DNA of 64,000 nucleotides from Aradus depressus. Taxonomy: Eukaryota > Arthropoda > Insecta > Hemiptera > Aradidae. Position 1 is the stretch's first letter, and every line of letters starts with the position of its first letter. Both the position numbers and the translations under genes were made by a program. Shown piece by piece: positions 17,625 through 40,899 of the stretch. The notes below the pieces were generated by a model. That model worked only from the letters and a program-made list of their open reading frames with translations. It had not been told where the DNA came from and did no database searches. Where the stretch lies: contig OY759219.1 of assembly GCA_963662175.1 (NCBI GenBank), positions 32,592,908-32,656,907 of the forward strand, read 5' to 3'.

Positions 17625-20600
17625 ATGCAAACAACTTTATTGTGTTCTGATTCGGATGAAAATGTGTTAAGACTCAAAGGATATAAGATAAAGAAACTGC
17701 TGGGAGAAGGTGGTTATTCAAAAGTGAGTAAAATACTGTAAGTCAAATTAACTTAACTCCATTACTTTTGTTATTATTCCTCTATTATCTACTATCAGAA
17801 AATTATTTTAAATGAATCAGTTTGAAACTTGACAAAAAAGAGACATTACTTTAGTTGATTACACCATTTTTCCAATTCTACAGACAATGGCAATGGAAAG
17901 AAAGTGTGAGTGAATGGATGGGAGGGACCTCGGAGTGGGAGGTGCGCGCTCTGTTGCTTGTCTCATGTGCCAACTTAAAATCAATGACCGTTCACTACAG
18001 AAGTAAAATACAATAGAGGGCGCCGGTAGCTCAGTGGTATGCGTGCTTGACTTCTGAGCTCAAGGTCGTGGGTTCGTAACCCGACCGAGGTCCTTAGTTT
18101 ATTTTATTTGGGAGGTAAAATAAACTTAAGCACGCCGTCCTTCGGATGGGACGTTAAGCGATGGTCCCGAGCCTGTACGATGTCAGGTACTCGTTAAAGA
18201 CCCCTAACCTAGATGAATAAAAATTTAGGGTAGGCAAAATTTAGGACTCCCACAGTAGAGTCGGGCTCATGTCCACCAGAGTGACGAAAGAGCGCTCTGG
18301 TAGTAGGCGATATGACCTCGTTGTTAAAAGCCCGGGCATGAGTCATAAAAACCAACCAACCAACCTACAATTGAATGGGTGTCTGGAAAAAGGGCCTAGG
18401 TCGTATTTTTTTCGAAAACCGTTTTTTTCATGGAAGAAGGACCTATGTGATGTGGAACAAGCACTAGTTTTAAGTTCAATACTCTGCCACTAGATGCCAT
18501 GAACCTTGATTAATGAAGGCGCGGACGGAAAAGGTCACGTGGAAGAAGGGCCTATATTATCTTTTTTTTTTTTTTTTTTCTTTAAGGCATTTCGACCACG
18601 AGGGTCATGGATGCCTGATGGATGCAGGTCTCTGGGGATCCTAGCGGGCCAATTTTGGATAGGCGCAGATTAATAATAATAAAGAAGATATGTACGGAAT
18701 AGAAAGGCTATGTGATGAAGATAATTTTGTTTTATAATTTAGATAAGAGGTTTGTGAATTGTAAGAAATTAAATAGTTGGGTAATTTGGAAGCTATTATT
18801 GAATAGAATTTCGGAAATATCCACCGCAAGGTTGCAATTTTCATGCTGGGGACTATATGCCATGCATTCAGTCTATATTATCTTTAATAGTGTTATAAAG
18901 AAAATTATTTAAAATAATAATTAAATAAATAAAATTCTATATGTCGTTACCTTCACAGTATTCACTTACTACTTTTGTAGTATTTTATATTAATCAATAA
19001 TTTTTTTTATGTTCCTACCTTATTTTGGAATAGACAAATCGTAAAAAAAGTATTTCTATTTTCATTCTTTTTCCAATGGAAAAGGGCCTATGTCATTTTC
19101 AGCTGGTTTTTATTATATTGCAATTGTTTCAGTTCAAAATTGCGCTCCTGTAAAATTTGAAAAATCTGACATAGGCCCTTCTTCCACACTTTCAATTATT
19201 CTAGAACTGTTTTAAGAAAGATTCGTTTATTTCCATCTAAGTAATCCTTCAATAAGTGAAATGATCAGAACTCTCTGTTTTATAAATAGCATTTTTTTAT
19301 TCAATTATTCGGCAAATATACATTTTTTTGTTGTTTTCAGGTATTTCTATGTGAAAGATATTCTGAAAGAAAACGCCAAATGGCCTGTAAGATAATAGAT
19401 TCAAAGAAATACATTCATCAACTTGCCAAAACATTTCTTTTTCGGGAATTGGAAATTCTTGTAAAAGTTAAACATGAACATATTATCCACTTGGAAACAA
19501 TTTTCCAACGACGATCTAAGTATTATTTATTTATGAGGTAAATTTGTTGGAATATAGTAAATTTATATTAGGAAACTAGCGATTTCTGGTGAGAGACTGA
19601 GGGAGTTAGTTTTAGTAATGGCGGTGTGAATGGACCGAGCTATGTACTCTCTCTCTAGTGATTGTTGTTTTATGATTATTTTAATTCTTGTATAATGATG
19701 TGTGTTCTCTTAATTAATAAAAGTTACAGTTTCTGTTAAAAGTATTTGAGTCTTTATTATTAAAGTTATTCCAAATGAATTAATATTAATAATACAAAGT
19801 TAATCTTCTTATACAACCCACAAATGATATCCATCAATATATATATATATATATACTGGGTTACCCGGTCCACAACTAGAATATAGACTAAACTAATCCT
19901 TAGGAAAATCAGTTTGTAAAGTGATCAACTCACCTGAATTGTTTGAGTTATGACAGATACGCTGAGTTGGGAGACCTTCTAGACTACATAGTGCAGCATG
20001 GTCAAACGAATGAAAAACGAGCAAAAATATGGACGTTTCAACTGGTCTTGGCAGTCCAGTATCTCCACTCTCTGGACATTGTTCACAGAGATATCAAATG
20101 CGAGAACATCCTCATCACGAAGGCTATGAATGTTAAACTTTGCGACTTTACTTTTACTAGAAGAATGAATCCGATGTTGTGTAGGTGTTTACTTCATTAT
20201 ATAAGTATATATATGTATATTGTTTCGAGAGCGCTGGTGACTAGTGCGATATATACATGTATATGTACGACGTACATTGTACGTGTGATTTATAACTTCA
20301 ATTTTATAATAATAGCGAGGGCGCCAGTAGCATAGAACTAGCGTGCTTGCTCAATAGCGGGTTCGAAACCCGACCGAGATCTATTGGTTTTTTATCTGGG
20401 AGATAAAAAACATCTTCAGCACGCTCTCCTTCGGATGGGAGGTTAAGTGATGATCCCGAGCCTGTGCAATGTCAGATACTCGTTAAAGACCCCTATCCTA
20501 AGTTAGTAAAAAGGTATAATTTATAACTCCAGAGCAATGAAAGAGCACTCTGGAAGTAGGCGATGTGACCTGTTAGTTAAAGCCTGAGCATGAGTCATAA

Positions 20601-22406
20601 AACAAATAGACAATAACAACAGCTGACGACATAATGATAATGAGTGCTAGAAAATAGTGGCTGGAAGATAAAGGACAAGTAACAAATGATTCAACGAGAA
20701 AAGTTCGAAAATTAATGTATTTTAGAAGGGAGATGTTTAAAAAAAAGTTTAAAGATAAAAATAACATTTAACATACAATAAAACAACTAATATCTTCAAT
20801 ATTTCCAGAATTGCATATCTAATAACATATTTTAAAACTAACTATGCATTTTGTTCTAGTTCTGAGCACGACCTACTGCGGTTCTATCAAATATTCAGCC
20901 CCTGAGATACTCAGCGGTACTCCCTACGATCCTAAGAAGTCAGATGTCTGGTCTATAGGGGTAGTTCTTTATGTAATGCTAAACGCTTGCTTTCCATTCA
21001 CTGGAGACAACTACCAAGAGATTGTCAACAAACAAGTTGTATTTATTATTATTTTTTTAGCTTAATTTAGTATTATTATTGTTTTCTTATTTGTTTCAGT
21101 ATAGAAATTCATAACTGAAGTTGGTAAAGCAAATCTTATATCAGTGCAAAATGATGCGATTAGACAAATGTATAGATTCTAGCGGATCCTTATAAAGCAG
21201 TCATTGTGATTCTCAACCTTTTCTACACAACGATCACGTATTTGCTGATCTTGATAAAACAACCATTTTATTCAATTATTCAATAATTATTATTGTATAC
21301 CACCCTATACAATTATTCCATTGTCTCATCGACTTCTTAACCATCAATTATTCCATTGTGCCTTAACCTTCAATTATTCCATTGTCTTAACCTTCAATTA
21401 TTTCATTGTGTCTTAACCTTGAATTATTCCTTTGTGTCTTAACCTTCAATTATTTCATTGTGTCTTAACCTTCAATTATTCCATTGTGTCTTAACCTTCA
21501 ATTATTCCATTGTGTCTTAACCTTCAATTATTTCATTGTGTCTTAACCTTCAATTATTCCATTGTGTCTTAACCTTCAATTATTTCATTGTGTCTTAACC
21601 TTCAATTATTCCTTTGTGTCTTAACCTTCAATTATTCCATTGTGTAGGGTGGCCTGTCGTCTCAGTAGGACTCTAAGGACCTTGGCAGTTATCAACAAAC
21701 TTTTTGGGGGAAATTTCCCGACGTTGGTGTTCTGTTTTTGGTGTTTTTTTTCGCGGGTTCGAAACCCGGCCGAGGCTCTTAGTTCACTTTATCTGGGAAA
21801 GGTAAAAAAACCTTAAACACACCGTCATCCCACCCACACAGCACACACACTGGCCAGTTGTCCTTTAACCGCTGTGCTGTGTGGGTGGGATGAACTACCG
21901 ATGATGATGCTGTTGCGTCGAAAACCGGTTCGGGTCTAAAATAAAATAGTGGGAAGACAACGTCTTTTATTTCTATGAGAAAGTAAATTCAATTAAAACT
22001 AAAGAAAAAAAAACATTCTTCAATAAAAGCCAATATTTAAATTATTCTCATTATGTCCTAATAATTTCGTGAAAACTTCTTGTACATTCTAGATGGCGAA
22101 ATCATTCGCGAATCTTCCTGGGGTGGAAAATGCTATAAGTATTCATGGTAAAAAGGTTTTAGAAATGTTACTGGAACCGGAAGCATCTTTACGGGGGTGC
22201 TGTGAAAGATTTTTAAAGATGCCATGGATTGCAATGGACCAGAGGTAATTCATTTTATTAATAAATATTAAGAATATATTACTTTTATTGAATTATTGTA
22301 ATGACGAAATTAAGTTGTATATTTATTACATTTCTGACTAATTGTTTCTCATTATTTTTATAGATTGAGCATTATTACGTCTAGAAAGAGCTTAACCTCA
22401 TGTTAA
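17625..22406 (+). CDS. TSSK-like protein kinase with DFT in place of DFG
   Basis: Six exons join in frame: 17625-17723, 19341-19537, 19957-20180, 20860-21035, 22093-22244 and 22364-22406 (891 nt, 296 aa). ATG 17625 is chosen because the kinase domain starts at once and the paralogue at 39373 has the same first-exon length. The frame shows a glycine loop GEGGYSK (about residues 27-33), the ATP-anchoring Lys in MACKI (K50), the helix-C Glu in FRELEIL, HRDIKCEN (D144), and CDFTFTRR at 162-169. APE is at 187-189, SDVWSIG follows, and the domain ends at MPWIAM. Close similarity to testis-specific Ser/Thr kinases (TSSK) is my recognition from memory. The DFG glycine is Thr (T164), so activity may be altered although the metal-binding Asp is kept. 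The protein ends soon after the kinase domain (RLSIITSRKSLTSC). Donors after exons 3 (GTAGGT) and 4 (GTTGTA) are weak, so those junctions are less sure. Confidence 0.8.
18016..18365 (+). mobile_element. SINE family 1, full length, in kinase intron 1
   Basis: Head GAGGGCGCCGGTAGCTCAGT, full body and CATGAGTCATAAA, then a tail of AACC repeats. TACAAT flanks both sides (18009-18014 and 18366-18371). Confidence 0.85.
18380..19189. mobile_element. Putative DNA transposon with repeated GAAGAAGGGCCTATGT motif
   Basis: Terminal sequences TGTCTGGAAAAAGGGCCTAG and the inverted CATAGGCCCTTCTTCCACA bracket about 810 bp. The motif recurs near 18432, 18541 and 19079 in the same orientation as the left end. 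No transposase and no clear target duplication were found. It sits in kinase intron 1. Confidence 0.45.
20318..20602 (+). mobile_element. SINE family 1, in kinase intron 3
   Basis: GAGGGCGCCAGTAGC head, B box GGGTTCGAAACCC and end GAGCATGAGTCATAAAAC. It is more diverged than the 11144 copy and shortened in the middle. Confidence 0.8.
21310..21647. repeat. 26-bp minisatellite in kinase intron 4
   Basis: About twelve tandem copies of TCTTAACCTTCAATTATTCC plus ATTGTG, with few substitutions (CCATTGTG, TCATTGTG, CTTTGTG variants). Confidence 0.9.
21752..21825 (+). mobile_element. SINE family 1 fragment
   Basis: Only the B-box region (CGGGTTCGAAACCCGGCCGA) and the following TTATCTGGGAAAGG remain. 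It breaks off at CACACCGTC. Confidence 0.6.
21826..22000 (+). mobile_element. Hairpin and Penelope-type terminal repeat remnant
   Basis: TCATCCCACCCACACAGCA is matched by TGCTGTGTGGGTGGGATGA about 40 bp later, a perfect inverted repeat. Directly after it lies CTACCGATGATGATGCTGTT, then GCGTCGAAAACCGGTTCGGG, which resembles a degenerate hammerhead core. Confidence 0.45.
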
Positions 22407-22551
22407 CTTTGAAGAAGAAAGGATGAACATAAAAAATGAAATATTATAGGCAAGTAATGACAGAAAAACAAATTCAGTATCTGTGATTATATTACACTAG
22501 TCTCGATAAACCGAGCTCCCAATAATTCCAATCAATTTTTTATATACTTAG

Positions 22552-22822
22552 TTATGACTTATGCCCGGGCTTTAATTACAAGGTCATATCGCATACTACC
22601 AGAGCGCTCTTTCATCACTCTGATGGACATGAGCCCGACACAAATTTTGTCTACCCTAAATTTTTATTCACCTAGGGTAGGGGTCTGACATCGTACAGGC
22701 TCGGAGCTGTCCGAAGGACGAGTGCTCAAGATTTTTTCACCTTCCAGATAAAAAACCTAAGGGCATAACCCACGATCTTGAGCTTAGTAAGAAAGTATGC
22801 ATTCCACTGAGCTACTGGCGTC
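22552..22822 (-). mobile_element. SINE family 1, diverged
   Basis: Reverse body with CTACCAGAGCGCTCTTTCAT and head complement GAGCTACTGGCGTC. It has several short deletions. Confidence 0.75.
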
Positions 22823-22849
22823 TTTAAAAATGTTTTGCTTATGTTTAAC

Positions 22850-22992
22850 GATATCATTGGCCGTGGTGGCTGTGTGGGCTAGAGTTTTGGTTGCGTGGAC
22901 TCACCACGGTGCGGGTTCGAATCCCGTCCGGGAAGAGTTTTATTTTATAGATAGTATGTGTTTCTCCTTGAAAATAAAAGTGAATTGAGGGG
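22850..22992 (+). mobile_element. tRNA-derived SINE, family 2
   Basis: A tRNA-like head (GGCCGTGGTGGCTGTGTGGG, later GGTTCGAATCCCGTCCGGG) is followed by GAGTTTTATTTTATAGATAG. It differs from family 1. A second, internally deleted copy is at 41889. There is no paired acceptor stem, so it is not a tRNA gene. Confidence 0.65.
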
Positions 22993-23039
22993 GGAGAGTT
23001 TGTTCACACTATGTTTCGCGTAAGCCCACTCTATACATT

Positions 23040-23522
23040 ATTTCTCATGTCTTTCCCTTTATTTCTTTTTTCTTCAGTTCGAAATAACATTTCATCGTGA
23101 GCATTGTTAAAACAGAAAACAGTGTGAGTAAATGGGAACACCTTCAACTGCCATTAAAGGTGAAATTGGAAAGCGATATAGGTGTCCCTTTGATGACAAT
23201 TGCACAGGAATTAGTAGTTAGTGCTGTTATTGTGGGCGATTGGAAACGCAAGAGCAAAACCGCCCCGGCCGACGTTCTTTTTTTTAGGAAATAGAGATTG
23301 CGCGCGGCGACAAGAAGAGGTACCTTGCAAAAGCAGAAGGCAATGGAAGATTATTTTTAAAAAAAAATTAAGTACTTATGTTTGTTAATTCTTTAATCTT
23401 TAATTTTTTTAATTTAAATGTTCATGCGAGTTTGCATTTAAAGTTATTATAAAATTTTCCAATAATCCTAGTTTTTCTATGATTAGGGTCCCGTCCATCT
23501 CTCGGGTTATCGAAACTACTGT
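23040..23522 (+). mobile_element. Pogo/Tigger-type transposon remnant
   Basis: A short frame at 23097-23294 has LPLKVKLESDIGVPLMTIAQ followed by VIVGDWKRK, which matches the N-terminal CENP-B/pogo helix-turn-helix. It then breaks. The right end near 23522 reads CTCGGGTTATCGAAACTACT followed by GTA, like a Tigger inverted terminus next to TA. The DDE catalytic domain is gone. Confidence 0.6.
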
Positions 23523-24355
23523 ATATGATTTCAGATTTATAGCGAAATATTCAATAATTGGGGGCCTTTAAAGTGTTGTGTCACATCCCATCCCTCCCCA
23601 AATTCTGTATGAGGACTTATAAGGACGGTCAAATGTAGGCCATGTGTCGATCTGAAAATTTTAAAAAGGAAGAGGGGTTGTGGGCGGGACCGAAACATAA
23701 AATTACTGCTAGCTTTATAACAGTTGATTAGATTTTCATGAAATTCCATAAGTAGTATGCTTATGAGCCAAGTTCAAACGTGGGTTATGAGACAACTCAA
23801 AAATTTGAACGAGAAGGGTTTTATAGGCAGAACCGTAGAATAAAAGGACTATTAGATGAGGTTAATAAATTCTGATTCTACGGGCCACATACAATTTATT
23901 AACCGTACAGATAATGTGATTAACCTGCTTAATTTTACTAATCGGACTGCGACGGGTGAAATTGGTAGTAGTAGATAATTCATTCTATAATTATTAATTA
24001 ATTTACCACATTAATCTGTTTTCAGAAGAAATATAAATTTAGTGTTTGCTATTTTTTTCAGAGTAAATAATGTAAGCTAATAGTGTTCGTCTGAAGGAGG
24101 GTCTCCAGAAGTGAAAACTCACAATGAACAGCAAAAATTCTGCCAGAGTCGGTCCGAAATACCTGATCAACGACATTCCTGATGTTGTTTTTCTGCGATG
24201 GCCCATCATACAACTATGAATTTAATTTAATTTTAAAATAAAATAGTCATGTCCTAATTATTTAAAATTTATAATCAATTTTAGTTGTAAAAAGTATAAT
24301 ACACACATACACCTATTATATACCAGAGTTTTGAAATAAGAGACCAAGGGAACAA
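23523..24355. other. Intergenic DNA, nothing firmly recognised
   Basis: No coding domain. The block 23870-24100 contains imperfect inverted words (TTAATAAATTCTGATT, ACAATTTATTAACCGT) and could be an old repeat. The family is unknown. Confidence 0.3.
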
Positions 24356-24357
24356 GA

Positions 24358-24620
24358 TAATTTCGCCTACTAACCAGAGCGCTCTTTCGTCGCTCTGATG
24401 GATGGGCACGAGGCAGACTCTACTGTGGAAGTCCTATACGTATTTTGTCTACCTAGGGTAGCGGTACCTGACATCACAAAGGCTCGGGACCATAGCTTAA
24501 CGTCCAATCCAAAAGACGGCGTGCACTAGATTTTTTCATCTTCTAAAAACCTAAGAGCCTAGGCCGGGTACCGAACCCGCGATCTTGAGCTCAGCAGCCA
24601 AGCACGCTACCTCTGGATTT
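24358..24620 (-). mobile_element. SINE family 1, diverged, 3'-truncated
   Basis: Reverse body from TCGCCTACTAACCAGAGCGC to CGAACCCGCGATCTTGAGCT. The tail is absent and the head is degraded. Confidence 0.7.
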
Positions 24621-24793
24621 ACAATATATATATTTGAAAGTTAAATAAAGTAAAAAAATTGTTTAAAACATTTCTGTACATGAGGAAATGATTAAAGTTC
24701 ACTTTACAAAAAACTTATGTGGGTCAATCAACTATAGTTCAATTTCATTTTGAGCATTAATTGAAATTTATTTTGTGGATTTGCAATTAAAAC

Positions 24794-24922
24794 ATGCCTC
24801 GTGCCATCAGAAGACTGCCTTCAGCATATATGAGACATAGAATCGTGGCACTATGTGAAGAGGGCTATTCCAGTCGGCACGTTGCTGGGAGACTAGAGAG
24901 GTGTGTCAGAATGATGCCATAA
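24794..24922 (+). mobile_element. Tc1-like transposase N-terminal remnant
   Basis: A 42-codon frame starts MPRAIRRLPSAYMRHRIVAL and continues CEEGYSSRHVAGRLER, which resembles the first helix-turn-helix of Tc1 transposases. It stops at once. No catalytic domain follows, and the next sequence (AT-rich, TTTTATTGAATAAG) is unrelated. Confidence 0.55.
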
Positions 24923-25079
24923 AATAATAATAATAGACTTTTATTGAATAAGTATAGATTTACAATATTGTGAGACAAATATATATACATAAGACTAAAT
25001 TAGTCTTTTAAATATTTTTATAAATTACATTAAAAATTAAAAGATAAAATATAAAACAAAACAAAACAGTTGTAGATGG

Positions 25080-25240
25080 CTAAGCTTACAAAAATGTATT
25101 TTGAGAGATAATTGGAAGAAAAGGAAGTGGAAGAAAATGATAGGAATGAAAAGTTAAGAAGAATTTAGAAAGATGACCACTGCATCGCTGAATGCCGCAA
25201 GCGAGAGGAGCACACGAGCATGCGCGTGGAAAGCATTCCA
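25080..25240 (+). mobile_element. LINE 3'-end fragment
   Basis: AGAAAGATGACCACTGCATC, then GCTGAATGCCGCAAGCG. The same words close the LINE fragment at 38410-38450, so this is the shared 3' region of that element. The coding part is missing here. Confidence 0.5.
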
Positions 25241-25640
25241 AGCCTTGCTCCAGCAACAAAATAGGAAAAATAGTAAGACTTATGGTTTGTGTGACACTGC
25301 CGTAAAAGGAAGAGTCTTTTGTTGGGTGTGAAGAGAAACGAGTTTAAGAGATAAGGAGGCAGTAGGTATTTGTTGGTCCATCACTGTGGATAGGCCCCAA
25401 GAGCAATATCTGCTACAGACGACCGTTTTGTGCCAATAACTGCAAGACAAAACTGTTATGGGACTGCTGGTCCCTAGGATATCTGTAATTTTCAAGTTGT
25501 AAGAATTAAAATTACTTTTGGGTTGTGTAAGATTCTGAATTCATATATAATATATTTATCACATCACTTCTTACATTTATTATTTTGCTTTAAAAAAATA
25601 GCAATTACAAACATTTCGGGAAGCACTTCCATCTACAGCA

Positions 25641-26356
25641 TATGTGGACAACAACCGGCCCGCTGTAAGATTTGGTCCGGCCCGCGAGACATTTTGAAAA
25701 CCCCAATTAAAAAAAAAAATAATATTACACTACTTACTCACTACTTGCTCCAATAAACTTGCAAATGGAGTTTATCGAGATTCAAGAAAACTCACTCCTA
25801 AAATCTAAATTAGAAGACGTGGAGTTGTGCGATTTCTACAAAAAATACCTCGAAAAAGACCATTTTCCGGAGCTTAGAAAATTCGCAAGATTGATTTGTG
25901 CGTTTGGCAGTACTTATAAATGCGAACAGTTCTTTTCAATGATGAAAGTTAATAAATCAAAACATCGTACAAGGCTCACTGAAGATAATTTGGAAAATTC
26001 TTTACGTCTTTGTATCAGTGGAATTAATCCAAACATCAATGGATTAGTTTCCCAAATTCAAGCTCAAGTGTCTCACTGATTTCGGTGTCGCTACTTAACT
26101 TTCGTTGTAATAATTCCAAATTTCACGATTTAATTATAATATTGTACCTATATTTTTTCATTTCATTTTGTTATTTTAATAAATTGTATTATAATAACAT
26201 TGTCTTATTATTTCATGTCTGATATCTATCGCTACAAATTATGAACACTACTTTAAAGTCCGACGTTATTTTATTTTGAACCATCTACGCGGCCCGCGAA
26301 CGCATTTGCACACTAAAGTTTGGCCCGCAACATGTCAAAGGTTGCCCATACATGTT
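25641..26356 (+). mobile_element. hAT element with C-terminal transposase domain
   Basis: Near-identical 8-mers CTACAGCA (25633-25640) and CTACAGTA (26357-26364) flank it. GGCCCGC-rich subterminal sequence occurs on both sides. The host repeat it interrupted has an uninterrupted relative near 58440-58500, which supports these limits. It encodes the transposase C-terminus (25759-26079). Confidence 0.65.
25759..26079 (+). CDS. hAT transposase C-terminal (dimerisation) fragment
   Basis: The 106-codon frame contains FPELRKFARLICAFGSTYKC followed by EQFFSMMKVNKSKHRTRLTE and LRLCIS. This is the hAT C-terminal dimerisation block as seen in GTF2IRD2/ZBED5-like domesticated and mobile transposases. 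The N-terminal BED finger and most of the RNase-H-like core are missing. The fragment is open to its stop codon and GC-neutral. Nothing suggests host use. Confidence 0.7.
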   Translation: MQMEFIEIQENSLLKSKLEDVELCDFYKKYLEKDHFPELRKFARLICAFGSTYKCEQFFSMMKVNKSKHRTRLTEDNLENSLRLCISGINPNINGLVSQIQAQVSH

Positions 26357-26394
26357 CTACAGTATCTATAATTTATATGTTCCTTCTGTCAATC

Positions 26395-26510
26395 AGAATC
26401 TTCCTTTTATAGAACATATTTATTGAGTTGACTTCTATATTTAAAGATCAAGTCAAAAGATCTATAAAAGGAAGATTTTGATTGACAAACGGAATATATA
26501 CCATAAAGAA
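26395..26510. repeat. Fold-back repeat
   Basis: TCAATCAGAATCTTCCTTTT and its inverted partner (AAAGGAAGATTTTGATTGA) enclose a loop of about 60 bp. The related structure at 58499-58630 has the same words, so this is a repeat family. Confidence 0.7.
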
Positions 26511-26637
26511 CAGATAAATCATAGATATTGATGATGGGAATGCTTCTCGGAACGTCTGTTATTGCTAATTTTTAAAAAAAGCCAAAAAATAAATGGGAGA
26601 AGAGGTGATGTGATGATTATATTATATAAAAATTAAA

Positions 26638-26643
26638 CTTTTA
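26638..26643 (-). terminator. Polyadenylation signal of the minus-strand kinase
   Basis: AATAAA on the minus strand about 340 bp past the stop codon at 26985. It is the first such signal in that direction. Confidence 0.4.
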
Positions 26644-26984
26644 TTCGAAAGCATGTAAGAATCACGTCTTGTAAAATTGGACAGTTAGGAGTATAAAAGA
26701 AAGCAAAAAGAGTTGATAAAAAACATAGGATATAATAAAAGTATATGGATGTACAAATAAAGAACAGTATACATGAATATGGTTGGAATAGATTGGAGGT
26801 TTGGGTCACTTCCTGCGGGACCTGGTCGCAGTGCTGTAGCGCCTGTAGCCCGAGGTTCCAGAGCTTCAGGTCGAGTCAGAGGAGATGTCCTGGAGTCCTG
26901 GCAACTGGAGCGGCTCTTTTCGGAGTCAGGCGGACCGAAGGACTGGCCCAGAGGGACATGGCTGAGGTGTCGTCCGGGTTTGGG

Positions 26985-39373
<12,389 letters not shown>

Positions 39374-39650
39374 TATTTTCCTGTAAAAAAAATGCATTTG
39401 AAGTTTACATAATTTAAAAGAAGAAATGCGGAGAACGACCGAACTTAATTTAATTACATAGGTACATAAATAATATAATTATTGCACATTTATTAGACAT
39501 TTTGAAAGCTGAAATTTGGGTTCTTCTTTCTTAAACATCCGATAACAGGAACTTGACCCTATGTAGATGTTAAGTCATTCTTGTGAGATGTTCGGATCAG
39601 AATAAACTTCTTTTGCGAATTGTCCTCACGCCTAGCACTACCGAATGTTC

Positions 39651-39869
39651 TCAATTATTATGATATTCAAAAAACTTTTTTTTGAAATGGTTAAATGACT
39701 CATTGACCACCCTACTTGTCAAGCAGTTACATAAAGTTTCATGAAACTCACCTAGGCCATACTGAGAAAGCAGCAGAAAAGGTTGTGATGTGAGTCCACC
39801 TTCTGCAGCAAGTCCGATAAGCAGTTGTTCACGTGATCGAATCATTGGACTGGACTCCAAGGCATTTAT
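39651..39869 (-). CDS. Unassigned exon-like ORF upstream of the minus-strand kinase
   Basis: After an acceptor TTTATTTAG, the minus strand reads INALESSPMIRSREQLLIGL, then AAEGGLTSQPFLLLSQYGLG. This is balanced, protein-like sequence unlike the surrounding DNA. It then either splices at GTGAGT (about 39751) or reads on to a stop at 39651. A compatible 41-nt exon at 42841-42881 (VSAYVNFQQKNEQ, phase 0 at its end) could precede it. AATAAA on the minus strand at 39489 could end the transcript 115 bp before the kinase start codon. I do not recognise the family. It could also be a fragment of a gene copied by duplication. Confidence 0.35.
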   Translation of the reverse strand: MNALESSPMIRSREQLLIGLAAEGGLTSQPFLLLSQYGLGEFHETLCNCLTSRVVNESFNHFKKKFFEYHNN

Positions 39870-40131
39870 CTAAATAAAAAAAAATATAATGTAAAAATCA
39901 TTTAATTAAACAATAAATGAGGAGTTTTTTTCAAAGGTAAACGTTTTGACGGTTTCCAATTCATTTTTCAAAACTACGAATGTTACTGAACCCTCATTTA
40001 CCAAGTGGACCATATTCTACTCACTATATTTGCTTATATAACATCTTTTCAAGTGTTAAGTGAGATTCATTACCATTTGTAACTACGAACAGACATCTGA
40101 TCTTTGCATTATTCTCTCATAAGCATATAGT

Positions 40132-40384
40132 TAGTAATTATGTCTCATGCCCGGGCTTTAACTACCAGGTCATAGCGCAGCTCTTGTTGACATGAGCCCG
40201 ACTCTACAGTGGGAGTCGCAAATTTTATCTACCCAGGTTTAGTTACCTAAAGAAAGGGTCTTTAACGAATACCTGATATAGTACAAGGTCGGGGCCATCG
40301 CTTAACCTCCCACTCAAAGGACGGTGTGCTCAAGGTTTTTCATCTCCCAGATAGGTTTTGAACCCGCGATCTTGAGCTCAATAG
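40132..40384 (-). mobile_element. SINE family 1, deleted
   Basis: Reverse body from CATGCCCGGGCTTTAACTAC to GAACCCGCGATCTTGAGCTC. The middle and head are partly deleted. Confidence 0.75.
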
Positions 40385-40449
40385 TTGTTGCGGATATATT
40401 TAGAGTCTAAAGAGGATTATTGGAGCGCAAGGCCTTGAAGCAGTCACAT

Positions 40450-40775
40450 TGTTAGTTATTGTGACTCATGCCCGGGCTTTAATTACGAGGCCTTACTACC
40501 AGAGCACTCTTTCATCCCACTAGTTGACATGAACCCGACTCTTCTGTGGGAGTCCTAAATTTTGCCAACTTAGATTTATTCACCAAGGGTAGGGTATTCG
40601 TTAAAGAACCTGCCATCGTTCAAGATGGGGTCCATCGCATAAATACCTCATCAGAAGGATGCTGAAGGTTTTTTCAAATTCCAAAAAAAATAATAAGGGC
40701 CTCGGCCGGGTTTCGAACCCTCGATCTTGTGTTCAGTAGACAAGCATACTATTTCTGAGCTATCGGCGCTCTCAG
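40450..40775 (-). mobile_element. SINE family 1, diverged
   Basis: Reverse copy from GACTCATGCCCGGGC to the head complement GAGCTATCGGCGCTCTC. A further 45-bp fragment (CTCCCAGATAACAATCAAAG) lies at 40846-40893. Confidence 0.75.
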
Positions 40776-40899
40776 TCAAATTGTATCGAATCCTGTCCAA
40801 AATGCGATAGTAATGATCAGATATCCGAACCAGAGTTCTACTAATACCTCCCAGATAACAATCAAAGGCCTTGGCCGAGTTTCGAACTCGTAATCATAT

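Noticed and set aside
20181..20335. Read-through extension of kinase exon 3 to 20335
   Set aside because: After CR the frame reads low-complexity ISIYMYIV-type sequence and a SINE. The paralogue has an intron at the same place and the next exon joins in phase.
21310..21647. A CRISPR-like array
   Set aside because: The 26-bp units abut with no unique spacers, in an intron of a eukaryotic gene. It is a minisatellite.
22857..22930. A tRNA gene
   Set aside because: A- and B-box-like sequences exist, but the acceptor stem does not pair and the sequence continues into a SINE body shared with 41889.
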